A DNA stretch of 64,000 nucleotides from Aestuariivirga sp. (GCF_020252395.1 NZ_JADCDB010000001.1:62001-126000), one strand, 5' to 3'; shown: positions 30,916 through 41,871, counted from the first letter of the stretch. The notes: generated by a model not told the origin, from the sequence alone. Numbers and translations: made by a program.

Positions 30916-30938
30916 ATGGCCGGGTCAGACCCTGCCAT
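30916..30938. repeat. REP-like inverted repeat
   Basis: ATGGCCGGGtcagaCCCTGCCAT, one mismatch between arms; same core as 15167-15189. Confidence 0.6.
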
Positions 30939-30975
30939 ATCGTTACCTGGCCGTCCCCGGAGAGGGTCTACCCCG

Positions 30976-31009
30976 GAGCATGATCCGCGAAAGCGAAATC
31001 CGCTTTCGC
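30976..31009. repeat. GGAGCATGATCC-type palindromic intergenic element
   Basis: GGAGCATGATCC followed by GCGAAAGCGaaatcCGCTTTCGC (9-bp perfect arms), resembling rhizobial GAGCATGATC palindromes. Confidence 0.6.
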
Positions 31010-31169
31010 AACAAGATAGCGCGATGTGACCCCAGGAGCGCCTCCCACGGATGCAGCATCGTCGCGCGCACCAGCGCCTGCGGGCCAAGCGATGCTCTCT
31101 TCATGGCCTTCACACCGGCTTTCGCCGTGATGACGGCTCGCAGGAAAGGGCACGGCGCGGGACAGCAGT

Positions 31170-32702
31170 CTACTTGCAGCCGAGGTCGCCGAGCAACTCC
31201 GGCACCAGCTTTGCAAAGCGGCCCTGCTCGACGAGCGTGGCGATGGCCTCGGTGCCGGTGGCGAATTCACGGTCCTCGTCGCGCCTGGCGGACTTCGCCC
31301 GCACGATGGCATGCGCCTCCTCGATCGGCTGCGACGAGGCAAGCGGCCTGCGGAACTCGATGCCCTCGGCCGCCGCCATCAGTTCGATGGCGATGATGCG
31401 CGAGAGGTTGGCGTTCATCAGGCCAAGCCGCCTCGCGCCGTGGGTGGCCATGGAGACGTGGTCCTCCTGGTTGGCCGAGGTGGGCGCGGAGTCGACGGAG
31501 GCCGGGTGCGACATCTGCTTGTTCTCGCTCATCAGGGCGGCGGCCGTGCATTGCGGGATCATGAAGCCGGAGTTGAGGCCGGGGTTGCGGATGAGGAAGG
31601 GCGGCAGCAGCGAGATCGAGCTGTCGATCAGCGCCGCGATGCGCCGCTCGGAGAGCGAGCCCATCTCGGCCACGGCAAGAGCGATCATGTCAGCCGCGAA
31701 GGCCACCGGCTCTGCATGGAAGTTGCCGCCGGACAGCACCGCGCCATCCTCGGCGAAGACCAGCGGATTGTCGGACACCGCATTGGCCTCGATCACCAAG
31801 GTGCGCGCGGCATGGCTAAGAAGGTCGAGGCAGGCGCCCATCACCTGCGGCTGGCAGCGGAAGGAATAAGGGTCCTGCACGCGGTCATCGTTTTCGAGGT
31901 GCGAGGCGCGGATCTGGCTTCCGCTGAGCAGGCGGCGATAGTGAGACGCGGCCAGAACCTGCCCGGGGTGCGGGCGCAGCGCATGGATGCGGGGGTCGAA
32001 AGGCGTGTCGGAGCCCATGACGGCATCGACCGACATGGCGCCGGCGAGGATCGCAGCCTCGGCATTGCGTTCCGCTGCCACGAGGCCAAAGAGAGCCAGT
32101 GCGGTCGAAACCTGCGTGCCATTGAGCAGCGCCAGGCCCTCCTTGGGGCCGAGCGCCACCGGTGCGACTCCAGCTGCCTTCAGCGCCTCCGCACCCGAGA
32201 CGCGCGCGCCCTTCACCAGCGCCTCGCCCTCGCCGATGAGCACGAGGCTCATATGCGCCAAGGGTGCGAGATCGCCCGAGGCGCCGACGGAGCCCTGCCC
32301 CGGAATGATTGGCAGCACGTCGGCGTTGATCAGCGCGGCGAGTGCCTCCATGGCGGCGAGCGAGATGCCGGAGGCGCCCTGGCTCAACGCGTTGAGCTTC
32401 ATCAGCAGGATCAGCCGGGTAACGCCTTCACTCAAGGGCGCGCCCACGCCCGCCGCATGCGAGCGCACGATGTTGATCTGCAGCTTGTCGAGGTCCTGTG
32501 CGGCGATGCGCGTCTTGGCCAGCTTGCCGAAACCGGTGTTGACGCCATAGATCGCATCCCCCGTGGCGAGCAGCCGCTTCACCGTCCCGGCGGAGCGGAT
32601 GATGCGGGCCCGCGCCCCTTCGGAAAGCTCCACCTCGATCGGCCCGGCAAGTGCCGCGCGGATGCCGGAAAGGTCCAGCGGGCGGTCTCCGATGGCGATC
32701 AT
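31170..32702 (-). CDS. hutH: Histidine ammonia-lyase
   Basis: MIO-forming ASGDLAPLAHMSLVLIGEGEA; YGVNTGFGKLA; QDPYSFRCQPQVMGA; HAEPVAFAADMIALA. Confidence 0.95.
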   Translation of the reverse strand: MIAIGDRPLDLSGIRAALAGPIEVELSEGARARIIRSAGTVKRLLATGDAIYGVNTGFGKLAKTRIAAQDLDKLQINIVRSHAAGVGAPLSEGVTRLILLMKLNALSQGASGISLAAMEALAALINADVLPIIPGQGSVGASGDLAPLAHMSLVLIGEGEALVKGARVSGAEALKAAGVAPVALGPKEGLALLNGTQVSTALALFGLVAAERNAEAAILAGAMSVDAVMGSDTPFDPRIHALRPHPGQVLAASHYRRLLSGSQIRASHLENDDRVQDPYSFRCQPQVMGACLDLLSHAARTLVIEANAVSDNPLVFAEDGAVLSGGNFHAEPVAFAADMIALAVAEMGSLSERRIAALIDSSISLLPPFLIRNPGLNSGFMIPQCTAAALMSENKQMSHPASVDSAPTSANQEDHVSMATHGARRLGLMNANLSRIIAIELMAAAEGIEFRRPLASSQPIEEAHAIVRAKSARRDEDREFATGTEAIATLVEQGRFAKLVPELLGDLGCK

Positions 32703-34060
32703 GTGTCGAGCCTCCGTAAGGCGCGGCGGAAGTTCCGCGCGATCTGTTCTTCATGGATGTGATGGCGGTCCTGCACGACATGCCTGCCGCCGACGATCAC
32801 GTCTCTCACCAGCGCATTGCCACCGGAGAAGATCCAGGTGTCGAGTGCGGCATCCTCGTGCCGCCCCGCCAGCAGCGGATGACCGGCGTCGAGGACCGTG
32901 ATGTCCGCCCGGCATCCCGGCGCGATGGCGCCGACCGGCTGACGCATGGAGCGCGCACCGCCCTTGAGCGCGGCTTCATAGAGGGTGCGCCCGGTGGACC
33001 GGCCCGGCCCGCCCGCCAGCGCATTGCGGGTCAAGTCGCGCAGGCGCTGGGAATATTCCAGCATGCGCAGGTCTTCCGCGGGCGAGACGGTGATGTGGCT
33101 GTCGGAGCCGATGGCGATGGCCCCAGCCTCGGCCATGAACTGGGTGGCCGGGAAGATGCCGTCGCCGAGATTGGCCTCCGTCGTCGGGCACAGCCCGGCA
33201 ATGGCGCCGGAGCGGGCCAGCGCCGCCGTCTCGGCCGGGGTCATGTGGGTGGCATGGATGGCCGTCCAGCGGCCGGAGAGGTCGAAGCTCTTCATCAGCA
33301 GTTCAACCGGGCGGCGGCCGCAGAAGGCGATGCAGTCCTCCACCTCCTTCACTTGCTCGGCGACATGGACGTGGATCGGGGCATCGGCGGCAAGCCCGGC
33401 GATCACCTCGCGCAGCAAGTCCGGCGTCACCGCCCGCAGCGAATGGGGCGAGATGCCAACGCGCTGGAGGGAGTTGCTTGCAACTTGTATAGACAGGTGG
33501 TCGACGATCTTCAGGAATCGCTCGGCGCGGTTCAGGAAGCGGCGCTGGCCGGGCGCCGGATCCTGCCCGCCGAAGCCGCCGAAGGCATAGAGCGTGGGCA
33601 GGATGGTGATGCCGATCCCCGCATGCTGCGCTGCAGCAAGACAGCGGAGGCTCATCTCCGCCGGGTCGGCATAGGGCGTGCCGTCCGGGGCATGGTGCAG
33701 GTACTGGAACTCGCCCACCACCGAGAAACCCGACTTCAGCATCTCGACATAAAGCTGCGCCGCAACGGCCTCGAGATCGTCCGGCGAGAGCCTGAGCGCG
33801 AAGCCATACATGGCCTCCCGCCAAGTCCAGAAACTGTCCGCCCCCGGCCCGGCCCGCTCCGCAAGGCCGAGCATGAAGCGCTGGTGGGCGTGGGAATGAA
33901 CGTTGGGCATGGCCGGAACGGCGATGCCGGGAATGGGCTCGCCGCCCGCACCCGCGCCAATGGCTGCGATGATGCCTGCGCTGTCGATGACGACCGTGAC
34001 GTCCCGCTGCCATCCGGTGGGCGTAAGCAGGCTGTCGAAGTGAAATTTCCGGCTTTCCAT
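32699..34060 (-). CDS. hutF: Formimidoylglutamate deiminase
   Basis: Amidohydrolase with [93 protein letters not shown]; located in the hut cluster. Confidence 0.93.
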   Translation of the reverse strand: MESRKFHFDSLLTPTGWQRDVTVVIDSAGIIAAIGAGAGGEPIPGIAVPAMPNVHSHAHQRFMLGLAERAGPGADSFWTWREAMYGFALRLSPDDLEAVAAQLYVEMLKSGFSVVGEFQYLHHAPDGTPYADPAEMSLRCLAAAQHAGIGITILPTLYAFGGFGGQDPAPGQRRFLNRAERFLKIVDHLSIQVASNSLQRVGISPHSLRAVTPDLLREVIAGLAADAPIHVHVAEQVKEVEDCIAFCGRRPVELLMKSFDLSGRWTAIHATHMTPAETAALARSGAIAGLCPTTEANLGDGIFPATQFMAEAGAIAIGSDSHITVSPAEDLRMLEYSQRLRDLTRNALAGGPGRSTGRTLYEAALKGGARSMRQPVGAIAPGCRADITVLDAGHPLLAGRHEDAALDTWIFSGGNALVRDVIVGGRHVVQDRHHIHEEQIARNFRRALRRLDT

Positions 34061-34073
34061 GACGCGGACTATA

Positions 34074-34095
34074 CTGTATATACAACCTTATACAA
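34074..34095. promoter_or_regulatory. Candidate HutC operator in the hutF-hutI divergent region
   Basis: Perfect palindrome TGTATATACA (34075-34084) followed by half-site-like TTATACAAG; matches the known CTTGTATATACAAG-type HutC site. Confidence 0.6.
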
Positions 34096-34106
34096 GAGGC
34101 TTCATC

Positions 34107-35300
34107 ATGCTGCTCACAAACCTCACGGCCGCCACGATGCGCGACGGTTATGGCCTGATCGAGGATGCCGCGATCCTGATCGAGGGCAGCCGCATCGCCT
34201 GGGTGGGCCCCCGCGCCGATGCCCCCTCGGGCCACGACACGACCGACTGCGCGGGGCGCCTCGCCACCCCCGGCCTGATCGATTGCCACACCCACCTCGT
34301 CTATGGCGGCAGCCGGGCGCATGAGTTCGAGCAGCGACTCACCGGGGTCTCCTATGCCGAAATCGCCAAGGCCGGCGGCGGCATCGCCTCGACCGTTCGC
34401 ATGACGCGCGCTGAGTCGGAGGCCGACCTCGCCGCGTCAGCGCTGCGCCGCCTCGACAGCCTGCTGGCCGAGGGCGTCACCACCATCGAGGTCAAGTCCG
34501 GCTACGGCCTCGACCGCGACACCGAGATGAAGATGCTGAAGGTCGCCCGCGAGCTCTCGCAGTGGCGGCCTGTCGACGTGGTCACGACCTATCTCGGCGC
34601 CCATGCCCTGCCGCCGGAGTTCAAGGACAACCGGGCTGGCTACCTCGACCTCGTGTGCGGCCAAGTCATGCCCGCCGTGGCCCAGGCCAGGCTCGCCGAC
34701 GCTGTGGACGCCTTCTGCGAGGGGATCGCCTTCTCGGTGGCCGAGACCCGCCGGGTCTTCGAGGTGGCGAAATCCCTGGGACTCCCCGTCAAGCTCCACG
34801 CCGAGCAGCTCTCCAACCTTGGAGGCTCGGCGCTCGCCGCCGAATTCGGCGCCCTCTCGGTGGACCACATCGAATATCTCGACCAGGCGGGGGTGGACGC
34901 CATCGCCGCCTCCGGCACCGTGGCCGTGCTGCTGCCCGGCGCCTTTTATTACCTGCGGGAGAAGCAGGCTCCGCCCGTCGCCGCGCTGCGCAAGGCGGGC
35001 GTGCCCATGGCGGTGGCAACCGACCTCAATCCCGGAACCTCGCCCGTCCACTCGATCCTCACCGCCATGAACATGGCCTGCGTGCTCTTCGGCCTCACGC
35101 CGGAGGAAGCGCTGCGCGGCGTCACCGACAACGCCGCCAAGGCGCTCGGACTCTATGACCGGGGCCTGCTCACCCCCGGCATGCGGGCCGACATCGCGCT
35201 GTGGAACGCCCAGCGGCCGGGCGAGCTCGCCTATCCGCTGGGCTTCAACCCGCTGGCCGCCGTCATCCACGATGGCAAATTGGCGCGGGGCATCCTCTGA
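34107..35300 (+). CDS. hutI: Imidazolonepropionase
   Basis: [95 protein letters not shown]. Start corrected from 34059. Confidence 0.95.
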   Translation: MLLTNLTAATMRDGYGLIEDAAILIEGSRIAWVGPRADAPSGHDTTDCAGRLATPGLIDCHTHLVYGGSRAHEFEQRLTGVSYAEIAKAGGGIASTVRMTRAESEADLAASALRRLDSLLAEGVTTIEVKSGYGLDRDTEMKMLKVARELSQWRPVDVVTTYLGAHALPPEFKDNRAGYLDLVCGQVMPAVAQARLADAVDAFCEGIAFSVAETRRVFEVAKSLGLPVKLHAEQLSNLGGSALAAEFGALSVDHIEYLDQAGVDAIAASGTVAVLLPGAFYYLREKQAPPVAALRKAGVPMAVATDLNPGTSPVHSILTAMNMACVLFGLTPEEALRGVTDNAAKALGLYDRGLLTPGMRADIALWNAQRPGELAYPLGFNPLAAVIHDGKLARGIL

Positions 35301-36031
35301 TGAGCGGCGCGCAGCCGCTCTACGCCAAGGTCAAGGAGCATATCCTCGACAACATCCGCTCCGGCGCCTGGGAGGCGGGCCGCCGCGTGCCCTCTGAGAA
35401 CGAGCTGGTGGAAAGCTTCCGGATAAGCCGCATGACGGCCAACCGCGCCTTGCGCGAGCTGACGGCGGAAGGCTTCCTCAGCCGCGTGCCCGGTGTCGGC
35501 ACCTTCGTGAAGGAGTCGCCTGCCCTCTCCAGCCTTATGGAGCTGCGCAACATCGCCGGGGAGATCGCCCAGCGCGGCCACCGCTATTCCTCGCGCATGA
35601 TCCGCAAGGGCGTGAGCGACTCCAACCCGGCGCTGGCCGAGGAGTTTGAGGACCGCAGCCTCAAGCAGCTCTTCCACATCGTCATCGTGCATGAGGAGAA
35701 TGGCGTTCCCGTCCAACTCGAAGACCGTTACGTGAACCCCGCCGTGGCGCCGGATTTCCTCGACCACGACTTCACCGAAACGACACCCACCGCCGTGCTG
35801 CTCGCCGCAACACCGGTGGATGAACTGGAACACACGGTGGAAGCAAAACTTCCGACAACCGAACAGCAACGGCTGCTCGGAATTGCAACACTCGAACCAT
35901 GCCTCGCGCTCTACCGCCGCTCGTGGAGCCGCGGCAAGGTCGCGACCGCCGTCACCCTCACCTATCCCGCCAGCCGCTACGCGCTGTACAGCCGCCACCG
36001 CACCAACGCGCGCGGCGCCTTCTCGCAATAG
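35300..36031 (+). CDS. hutC: Histidine utilization repressor, GntR family
   Basis: [64 protein letters not shown], then UTRA domain. ATGA-type overlap with the hutI stop; start corrected from 35201. Confidence 0.93.
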   Translation: MSGAQPLYAKVKEHILDNIRSGAWEAGRRVPSENELVESFRISRMTANRALRELTAEGFLSRVPGVGTFVKESPALSSLMELRNIAGEIAQRGHRYSSRMIRKGVSDSNPALAEEFEDRSLKQLFHIVIVHEENGVPVQLEDRYVNPAVAPDFLDHDFTETTPTAVLLAATPVDELEHTVEAKLPTTEQQRLLGIATLEPCLALYRRSWSRGKVATAVTLTYPASRYALYSRHRTNARGAFSQ

Positions 36032-36041
36032 GAGCTTTCCC

Positions 36042-37712
36042 ATGACCACCCGCCGCGATAACACCCGCGTCATCAAATCCCCCACCGGCGCCACGCTTTC
36101 CTGCAAGTCATGGCTCACCGAAGCGCCGCTGCGCATGCTGATGAACAACCTCGATCCTGGCGTGGCCGAACGCCCCGAGGAGCTCGTGGTCTATGGCGGC
36201 ATAGGACGTGCCGCCCGCAACTGGGAAGCCTTCGACAAGATCGTGGCGGGCCTCCGCTCGCTGGAAGAGGACGAGACGCTGCTTGTCCAGTCCGGCAAGC
36301 CCGTCGGCATCTTCCGCACCCACAAGGATGCGCCGCGCGTGCTGATCGCCAATTCCAATCTCGTGCCGCACTGGGGCACCTGGGACCATTTCAACGAGCT
36401 CGATAAGAAGGGCCTGATGATGTACGGCCAGATGACGGCCGGCTCGTGGATTTACATCGGCACACAAGGAATCGTGCAGGGCACCTACGAAACCTTCGCC
36501 GAAGTGGGCCGCAAGCACTATGGCGGCAACCTCAAGGGCAAGTGGTTCCTCACCGCGGGCCTCGGCGGCATGGGCGGCGCGCAGCCGCTCGCCGCCACCA
36601 TGGCCGGCGCCTCAATGGTCGCCATCGAATGCCAGCCCTCGCGCATCGAAATGCGCTTGAGGACACGCTACCTCGACACCAAGGCGAACACGATCGATGA
36701 AGCCTTGGAAATCATCGTCCGCTCGCACAAGCAGGGCAAGCCGATCAGCGTCGGCCTGCACGGCAATGCGGCCGAGCTGCTGCCGGAATTCGTCAAGCGC
36801 GGCATCCGCCCCGATGCGCTGACCGACCAGACCTCGGCGCATGACCCGATCAACGGTTACCTTCCCGCCGGCTGGACGCTGGCCGAATGGGAAGAGAAGC
36901 GCGTCTCGGACCCGCGGGCCGTCAAGGCTGCCGCCATGGCCTCGATGAAAAGCCATGTCGAAGCCATGCTCGACTACTGGCACATGGGCGTTCCCACCCT
37001 CGACTACGGCAACAACATCCGCCAGATGGCGCTTGAAAAGGGCCTGAAAAACGCCTTCGAATTCCCCGGCTTCGTGCCCGCCTACATCCGCCCGCTGTTC
37101 TGCCGCGGCATCGGCCCGTTCCGCTGGGCTGCCCTCTCGGGCAACCCCGAGGACATCTACAAGACCGACCAGCGCGTGAAGGAACTCATCCCGGATGATC
37201 CGCACCTCCACAACTGGCTGGACATGGCGCGCGAGCGGATTGCCTTCCAGGGCCTGCCCGCCCGCATCTGCTGGGTGGGCCTCGGCCAGCGCCACCGGCT
37301 TGGCATGGCCTTCAACGAAATGGTCAGGAACGGCGAGCTCGAGGCGCCCATCGTCATCGGCCGTGATCACCTCGACTCAGGTTCCGTCGCCTCGCCCAAC
37401 CGCGAGACGGAAGGCATGATCGATGGCTCGGATGCCGTCTCCGACTGGCCGCTGCTCAACGCACTGCTCAACACCGCGAGCGGCGCCACCTGGGTATCGC
37501 TGCACCATGGCGGCGGCGTCGGCATTGGTTACTCGCAACATGCCGGCGTGGTGATCGTCGCCGACGGCACGGACGACGCCAAGCGCCGCCTCGAGCGCGT
37601 GTTGTGGAACGACCCTGGCACGGGCGTCATGCGCCACGCCGATGCAGGTTACGAGATCGCGGTGGAGTGCGCCAAGGAACAGGGGCTGAAGCTGCCGGGC
37701 ATCACCGTGTAG
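36042..37712 (+). CDS. hutU: Urocanate hydratase
   Basis: [59 protein letters not shown]. Start corrected from 35820 to ATG 36042, which is preceded by GGAG. Confidence 0.95.
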   Translation: MTTRRDNTRVIKSPTGATLSCKSWLTEAPLRMLMNNLDPGVAERPEELVVYGGIGRAARNWEAFDKIVAGLRSLEEDETLLVQSGKPVGIFRTHKDAPRVLIANSNLVPHWGTWDHFNELDKKGLMMYGQMTAGSWIYIGTQGIVQGTYETFAEVGRKHYGGNLKGKWFLTAGLGGMGGAQPLAATMAGASMVAIECQPSRIEMRLRTRYLDTKANTIDEALEIIVRSHKQGKPISVGLHGNAAELLPEFVKRGIRPDALTDQTSAHDPINGYLPAGWTLAEWEEKRVSDPRAVKAAAMASMKSHVEAMLDYWHMGVPTLDYGNNIRQMALEKGLKNAFEFPGFVPAYIRPLFCRGIGPFRWAALSGNPEDIYKTDQRVKELIPDDPHLHNWLDMARERIAFQGLPARICWVGLGQRHRLGMAFNEMVRNGELEAPIVIGRDHLDSGSVASPNRETEGMIDGSDAVSDWPLLNALLNTASGATWVSLHHGGGVGIGYSQHAGVVIVADGTDDAKRRLERVLWNDPGTGVMRHADAGYEIAVECAKEQGLKLPGITV

Positions 37713-37718
37713 TTGGCG

Positions 37719-38828
37719 TCAGGGCGTCACCCGCACCACCCGCCCCATCGGGGCGTCTTCATCCGTCAGCATGTAGAGGTAACCATCCGGCCCCTGCCGA
37801 ACGTCGCGGAAGCGGGCAAAACCCTCAAACAGCTTTTCCTCCTCCACCACCTTGCCATCCTTCAGGACGAGGCGCGCGAGGTGCTTCAGCGCCAGTGCGC
37901 CGACGAAGAGATTTTCCTTCCATTGCGGATATCTGCCGCCGGTGTAGAACACCATGCCCGAGGGCCCGATGGAGGGTGTCCAGACATGCACAGGCTGCTC
38001 CATGCCGTCCTTCTCGGTAAGCCCCTCGCCGATGGGCTCGCCTGAGTATTCGCGGCTGTAGGTGATGACGGGCCAGCCGTAATTCTTGCCGGCCTCGGGA
38101 TGATTGAGTTCGTCGCCGCCCTTGGCGCCATGTTCGGTTGTCCACAAATGGCCGGTGTCTGGATGGATGGCCGCGCCCTGCAGGTTGCGGTGGCCGATGG
38201 ACCAGATCTCAGGCAACCAGCCTTCGACCTTGGGGTTATCCGGCGGGATGCCGCCATCCTCGGTGATGCGGATGACCTTGCCGATGTGATTGTCAGTCTG
38301 CTGCACCAGCGGGCGCAGGTTCAGCCGGTCGCCAGTTGTCACAAACAGCGCGCCCGTCCTGTCGAAAGCAAGGCGCGAACCAAAATGGGCGCCCCCTTCA
38401 TAGGCTGGCTGCTCACGGAAGATGACCTTTACGTCATTGAGACTGCGAAGGTCCTCCGACAGGCGCCCACGCATCACGCTGGTGCCGTTCTTGCCCGCGT
38501 CGCGCGGCTCCGCAAAGGAAAGGAACACGAGCCGCGTCTGCACGAAATTGGGGTGAAGTGCGATGTCGAGGAGCCCGCCCTGACCCACGGCGGCAACCTG
38601 CGGCAAGCCGGAGACCGGCCCGGAGAGCTTTCGATCCATGCCAATGGTGCGGAGGTTCCCGGCGCGTTCGGTGACGAGGATCGTCCCATCCGGCAGGAAG
38701 GCCAAGGACCAGGGATGGTCGAGGCCATCCGCCACGGTCTCCAGCATATCGTTCGAGCCGGCACACGCGCTCATGGACGTAAGCGAAACGGCCAACAGGC
38801 TCGTGACAACGGTACGGCGATCAATCAT
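37719..38828 (-). CDS. PQQ-dependent sugar dehydrogenase-like (glucose/sorbosone dehydrogenase family) lipoprotein candidate
   Basis: LDHPWSLAFLPDGTILVTERAGNLRTI, GGLLDIALHPNF, SIGHRNLQGAAIHPDTGHLWTTEHGAKGGDELN, KNYGWPVITYS; lipobox-like SMSAC. Confidence 0.9.
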   Translation of the reverse strand: MIDRRTVVTSLLAVSLTSMSACAGSNDMLETVADGLDHPWSLAFLPDGTILVTERAGNLRTIGMDRKLSGPVSGLPQVAAVGQGGLLDIALHPNFVQTRLVFLSFAEPRDAGKNGTSVMRGRLSEDLRSLNDVKVIFREQPAYEGGAHFGSRLAFDRTGALFVTTGDRLNLRPLVQQTDNHIGKVIRITEDGGIPPDNPKVEGWLPEIWSIGHRNLQGAAIHPDTGHLWTTEHGAKGGDELNHPEAGKNYGWPVITYSREYSGEPIGEGLTEKDGMEQPVHVWTPSIGPSGMVFYTGGRYPQWKENLFVGALALKHLARLVLKDGKVVEEEKLFEGFARFRDVRQGPDGYLYMLTDEDAPMGRVVRVTP

Positions 38829-38887
38829 CTGGCACCCGGTTTGACAGGACAGCACATTTCCTTACGCACAGGGCGAAATCATGGATG

Positions 38888-39538
38888 CTATGTGGCCAAA
38901 GCTGCGAGCCCGGCTCTCAAATGCGTGATCTCGTCGTCATTGATGCCATGCGAAGCGCCCGGATAGATGCGCTCCCAGACCGCCGCTCCCATGCGGGTGA
39001 AGACCTGCGTCGTCTCCTTCACGCGGGCGAGCGGAATGTGCGGGTCTTGATCGGAGCAACCGAGGAAGATAGTGGCGCCCGCCAGCGACCCCACATAATC
39101 GCGCGGCGCGCCCGGCGGGCCGATGGCCCCGCCACTCAGCACGCCCACGAAGCCATAGGCTCGCGGATTGCGCAGCACGGTCTCGCTCGTCAGGCAAGCG
39201 CCCTGACTGAAGCCAACGACGGCAAGCTTCCCGGGCGCAATCCCGGCCTCCAGAATATCCGCGATGATCCCCGCAACACGATCAAGCGCGCGCGACAGAG
39301 AGGGCTCGTTCGCGGCGGTGGGCGCCATGAAGCTCTGGGGGTACCAGGTATAGCCATCGGCCTGAGGCGCCAGGTAGCAGAGATCCGGCATTGCCACGAC
39401 GTCGGCCAGTGGCAGCATGCTCTCGGCGCTGGCGCCACGGCCGTGGATGAGCAGCACCACGCCCTTGGCGCGCGATGGCGGGGCGCCGGCGCGGGCCAGC
39501 GCGTGGCGTTCGATCACGGCGTCGAGCGTGTTGCTCAT
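38888..39538 (-). CDS. Alpha/beta hydrolase, phospholipase/carboxylesterase family
   Basis: LLIHGRGASAESML, nucleophile elbow GFSQGACL, GCSDQDPHIPL, GASHGIND. Start corrected to 39538 (ATGA overlap with the upstream gene). Confidence 0.88.
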   Translation of the reverse strand: MSNTLDAVIERHALARAGAPPSRAKGVVLLIHGRGASAESMLPLADVVAMPDLCYLAPQADGYTWYPQSFMAPTAANEPSLSRALDRVAGIIADILEAGIAPGKLAVVGFSQGACLTSETVLRNPRAYGFVGVLSGGAIGPPGAPRDYVGSLAGATIFLGCSDQDPHIPLARVKETTQVFTRMGAAVWERIYPGASHGINDDEITHLRAGLAALAT

Positions 39539-40737
39539 GAGAGGCGCCTTCCAATGGCGTGCAGCGCCGTCTGCGTTGCGATGTTGAAGGGCGTCGAGAG
39601 GAAGTCCGGCCAGCTCGACAACTTGGCCGCCACCATCCCATAATCCCAGTTCACATAGATCATCTGGCCGAACACGCCACGCGCATAGATCGCGCGTGAC
39701 CGCGGGTCCTCGATCCACCATTTGTTGCGGTAGGAGCCTTCCGGCAGCGATGGCGATGGCGGGGCGGCGGGATCATGGATGCCGCTGCGCGCCGCCTCCA
39801 CCCATTCCGGCGGAACGATGCCGCCGCCGTTCTGCAGGTAGAGCAACCCGACGCGGGCATAATCGCGCAGGCAGGCGTTGAAGCCGCCATCGGCCAGCGA
39901 GCTTCCCACCGCATCGACGGTGAAGCTGGCGCTCTGCTCCGCGCCCATGGGCTGCCAGAGTTGCTCCGACACGATGTCATAAAGGCGCTTGCCCGTGGCG
40001 CGCTCCATGCAGAAGCCGAGCACTTCCGTTTCGATCGAGCGGTAGGAGAAGCGTTCGCCGTGGCGGCATTCGAGCTTGCCCAGCCCCAGCACCTGCTCGA
40101 AGACGTGGCGCGGCCAGCGGAAGTTGGGGTCCGTTCCCGGCGGGATTGGCTTCCAGCCGGCGGAGACATCGAGCTGGCCGATATCGGAATAGGGATCGGT
40201 ATAAGTTTCGTCGAAGGTGACACCGCTCCGCATGTCCAGCACATGTTGGACTGCCGCGCCGCGATACGCGGTGTCGTTGAGCTCTGGGATATATTGCGTC
40301 ACGGGGGCATTCACGTCGAGCAGGCCTTTGCCGGCCAGCACGCCAGCCGCTGCAGCGGTAACGGACTTCGCCACCGACTGCGACAGGTGCAGGGTGCGCG
40401 GCGTCATGCCGTTGAAGTAGCGCTCATAGACGACAGCGTTGTCTTTCAGGACGATAAAACCATCCGTATACGTCTCATCGAGAAGCCCTGCGAGCGTGGT
40501 GGCGGCCCCCTCGACGGAGGTGACGGGCAGCTGGTCAAGGTCCTGCTCCTTGCGCGGCAGCGATCGCACCGGCGCATCGCCGCGCCAGACCTCCGCGGTG
40601 GGCAGGATCTGCCGGATATTCTGGAAGCTCCAGCGGTTCCACGGCGGCCGGTCCCAGTCCATGCGTGGCGGCGCCAGCTGCGGGGGCGAGCCCTGCATGA
40701 TGGCCAAGCGCGGGCCGGAATTGCGGTAGGAGGTCAT
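39535..40737 (-). CDS. Serine hydrolase, beta-lactamase/NylB (6-aminohexanoate-oligomer hydrolase)-like
   Basis: SxxK motif in LHLSQSVAKSVTAAAAGVLAGKGLLDVN; DMRSGVTFDETYTDP; FSYRSIETEVLGFCMERATGKRL; NKWWIEDP. Confidence 0.85.
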   Translation of the reverse strand: MTSYRNSGPRLAIMQGSPPQLAPPRMDWDRPPWNRWSFQNIRQILPTAEVWRGDAPVRSLPRKEQDLDQLPVTSVEGAATTLAGLLDETYTDGFIVLKDNAVVYERYFNGMTPRTLHLSQSVAKSVTAAAAGVLAGKGLLDVNAPVTQYIPELNDTAYRGAAVQHVLDMRSGVTFDETYTDPYSDIGQLDVSAGWKPIPPGTDPNFRWPRHVFEQVLGLGKLECRHGERFSYRSIETEVLGFCMERATGKRLYDIVSEQLWQPMGAEQSASFTVDAVGSSLADGGFNACLRDYARVGLLYLQNGGGIVPPEWVEAARSGIHDPAAPPSPSLPEGSYRNKWWIEDPRSRAIYARGVFGQMIYVNWDYGMVAAKLSSWPDFLSTPFNIATQTALHAIGRRLS

Positions 40738-40753
40738 GATCAGGCGCTTCCCA

Positions 40754-40789
40754 AGAAAAGAAGCCCCGGCTCTTGCCCGCCGGGGCTTC
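40754..40789 (-). terminator. Rho-independent terminator after the polyamine transporter operon
   Basis: Minus strand: GAAGCCCCGGC gggcaaga GCCGGGGCTTC followed by TTTTCTT. Confidence 0.85.
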
Positions 40790-40803
40790 CGGGCGGCCCG
40801 CGC

Positions 40804-41838
40804 TTACTTCAGCACTTCCGTCCATATCTTGGTGTAGATGTCCGTCACCTCTGGCGGGCAGGGCTTCAGGAACCGGCCGGCCGCCTCGAGGTCCTTGGGA
40901 ACGATGAGTTCGGGCGCGTCCTTCATGTCGGCCGGCATGAACTTGTCGGAGCCCTTGATGCCATTGGCATAGCGGGCAAAGCTCGAGATCATGGCCGCAT
41001 TCTCGGGGTCCATGATGAAATTGAGGAACAGCTTGGCGTTCTCGACGTTCTTGGCGTCCTTGAGGATGGCGGCGCTGTCCATGAAGTAGGGGAAGCCTTC
41101 CTTCGGATAGCCGAACTTCACCGCCGGGTTCTGAGCGCGGGCGCGCATGGCTGCGCCGTTCCAGTAATAGGCGGCAGCGAAGTCGCGGCTGGCGAACTTC
41201 TCGATCACGCCATAGTCCATCGCGATCCATTTCGGCTTGGCCTCGACGAGCTTGTCGCGCACCTTCTTCAGCACTTCCTTGTCGGCGGTGCACCACTCGC
41301 CGCCCACATAACGGATTGTGGCGTACATCACGTCGTTCATTTCGGGCGCGACGTTGATCTTGCCGACCAGCTCGGCCGGCGGATCCAGGAAGATCGACGA
41401 CGTGTTCACGTCGCCCTTGTAGACAGAGGTATCGACGATGATGCCCGTGAGGCCCCACTGCCACGGCACGGAGTAGTGGCGGCCGGGATCCCAGTCGACG
41501 TTGACCCAGCGCTCGTCGACGTTCTTGAAATTCTCCATCTGGTCGGGCCGCGACTCGAGGAGAAGGCCTTCCTTGATCCAGATCGGCATGTAGTTGGCGG
41601 AGGGCACCACGATATCGAAGCCGTGGCCGCCGGCGCGCACCTTGGCGAGCGCCGTGTCGTTCGCGTCGTAATCGGTGATGGTCACCTTGACCTTGTACTT
41701 GTCCTCGAACTTCTTGATCATGTCGGGGCTCGTGTAGTTGCCCCAATTGAAGATGTTGAGTTCGCCATCGGCGTGGGCTGCGCCCGCGCCCACGAGCATG
41801 GCAAGCCCGGCGAGGGCGGCGGTGAGTTTGAACTTCAT
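40804..41838 (-). CDS. Spermidine/putrescine-type ABC transporter substrate-binding protein (PotD/PotF-like)
   Basis: Signal peptide; LNIFNWGNYTSPDMIKKFEDKYKVKVTITDYDANDTALAKVRAGGHGFDIVVPSANYMPIWIKEG. Confidence 0.92.
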   Translation of the reverse strand: MKFKLTAALAGLAMLVGAGAAHADGELNIFNWGNYTSPDMIKKFEDKYKVKVTITDYDANDTALAKVRAGGHGFDIVVPSANYMPIWIKEGLLLESRPDQMENFKNVDERWVNVDWDPGRHYSVPWQWGLTGIIVDTSVYKGDVNTSSIFLDPPAELVGKINVAPEMNDVMYATIRYVGGEWCTADKEVLKKVRDKLVEAKPKWIAMDYGVIEKFASRDFAAAYYWNGAAMRARAQNPAVKFGYPKEGFPYFMDSAAILKDAKNVENAKLFLNFIMDPENAAMISSFARYANGIKGSDKFMPADMKDAPELIVPKDLEAAGRFLKPCPPEVTDIYTKIWTEVLK

Positions 41839-41871
41839 TTCATTTCACTCCCTGTTGACGTTTCTCCCATG

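Noticed and set aside
32753-34324. 523-aa plus-strand ORF spanning hutF and hutI
   Set aside because: Antisense to hutF and then out of frame with hutI; both real genes have strong motifs.
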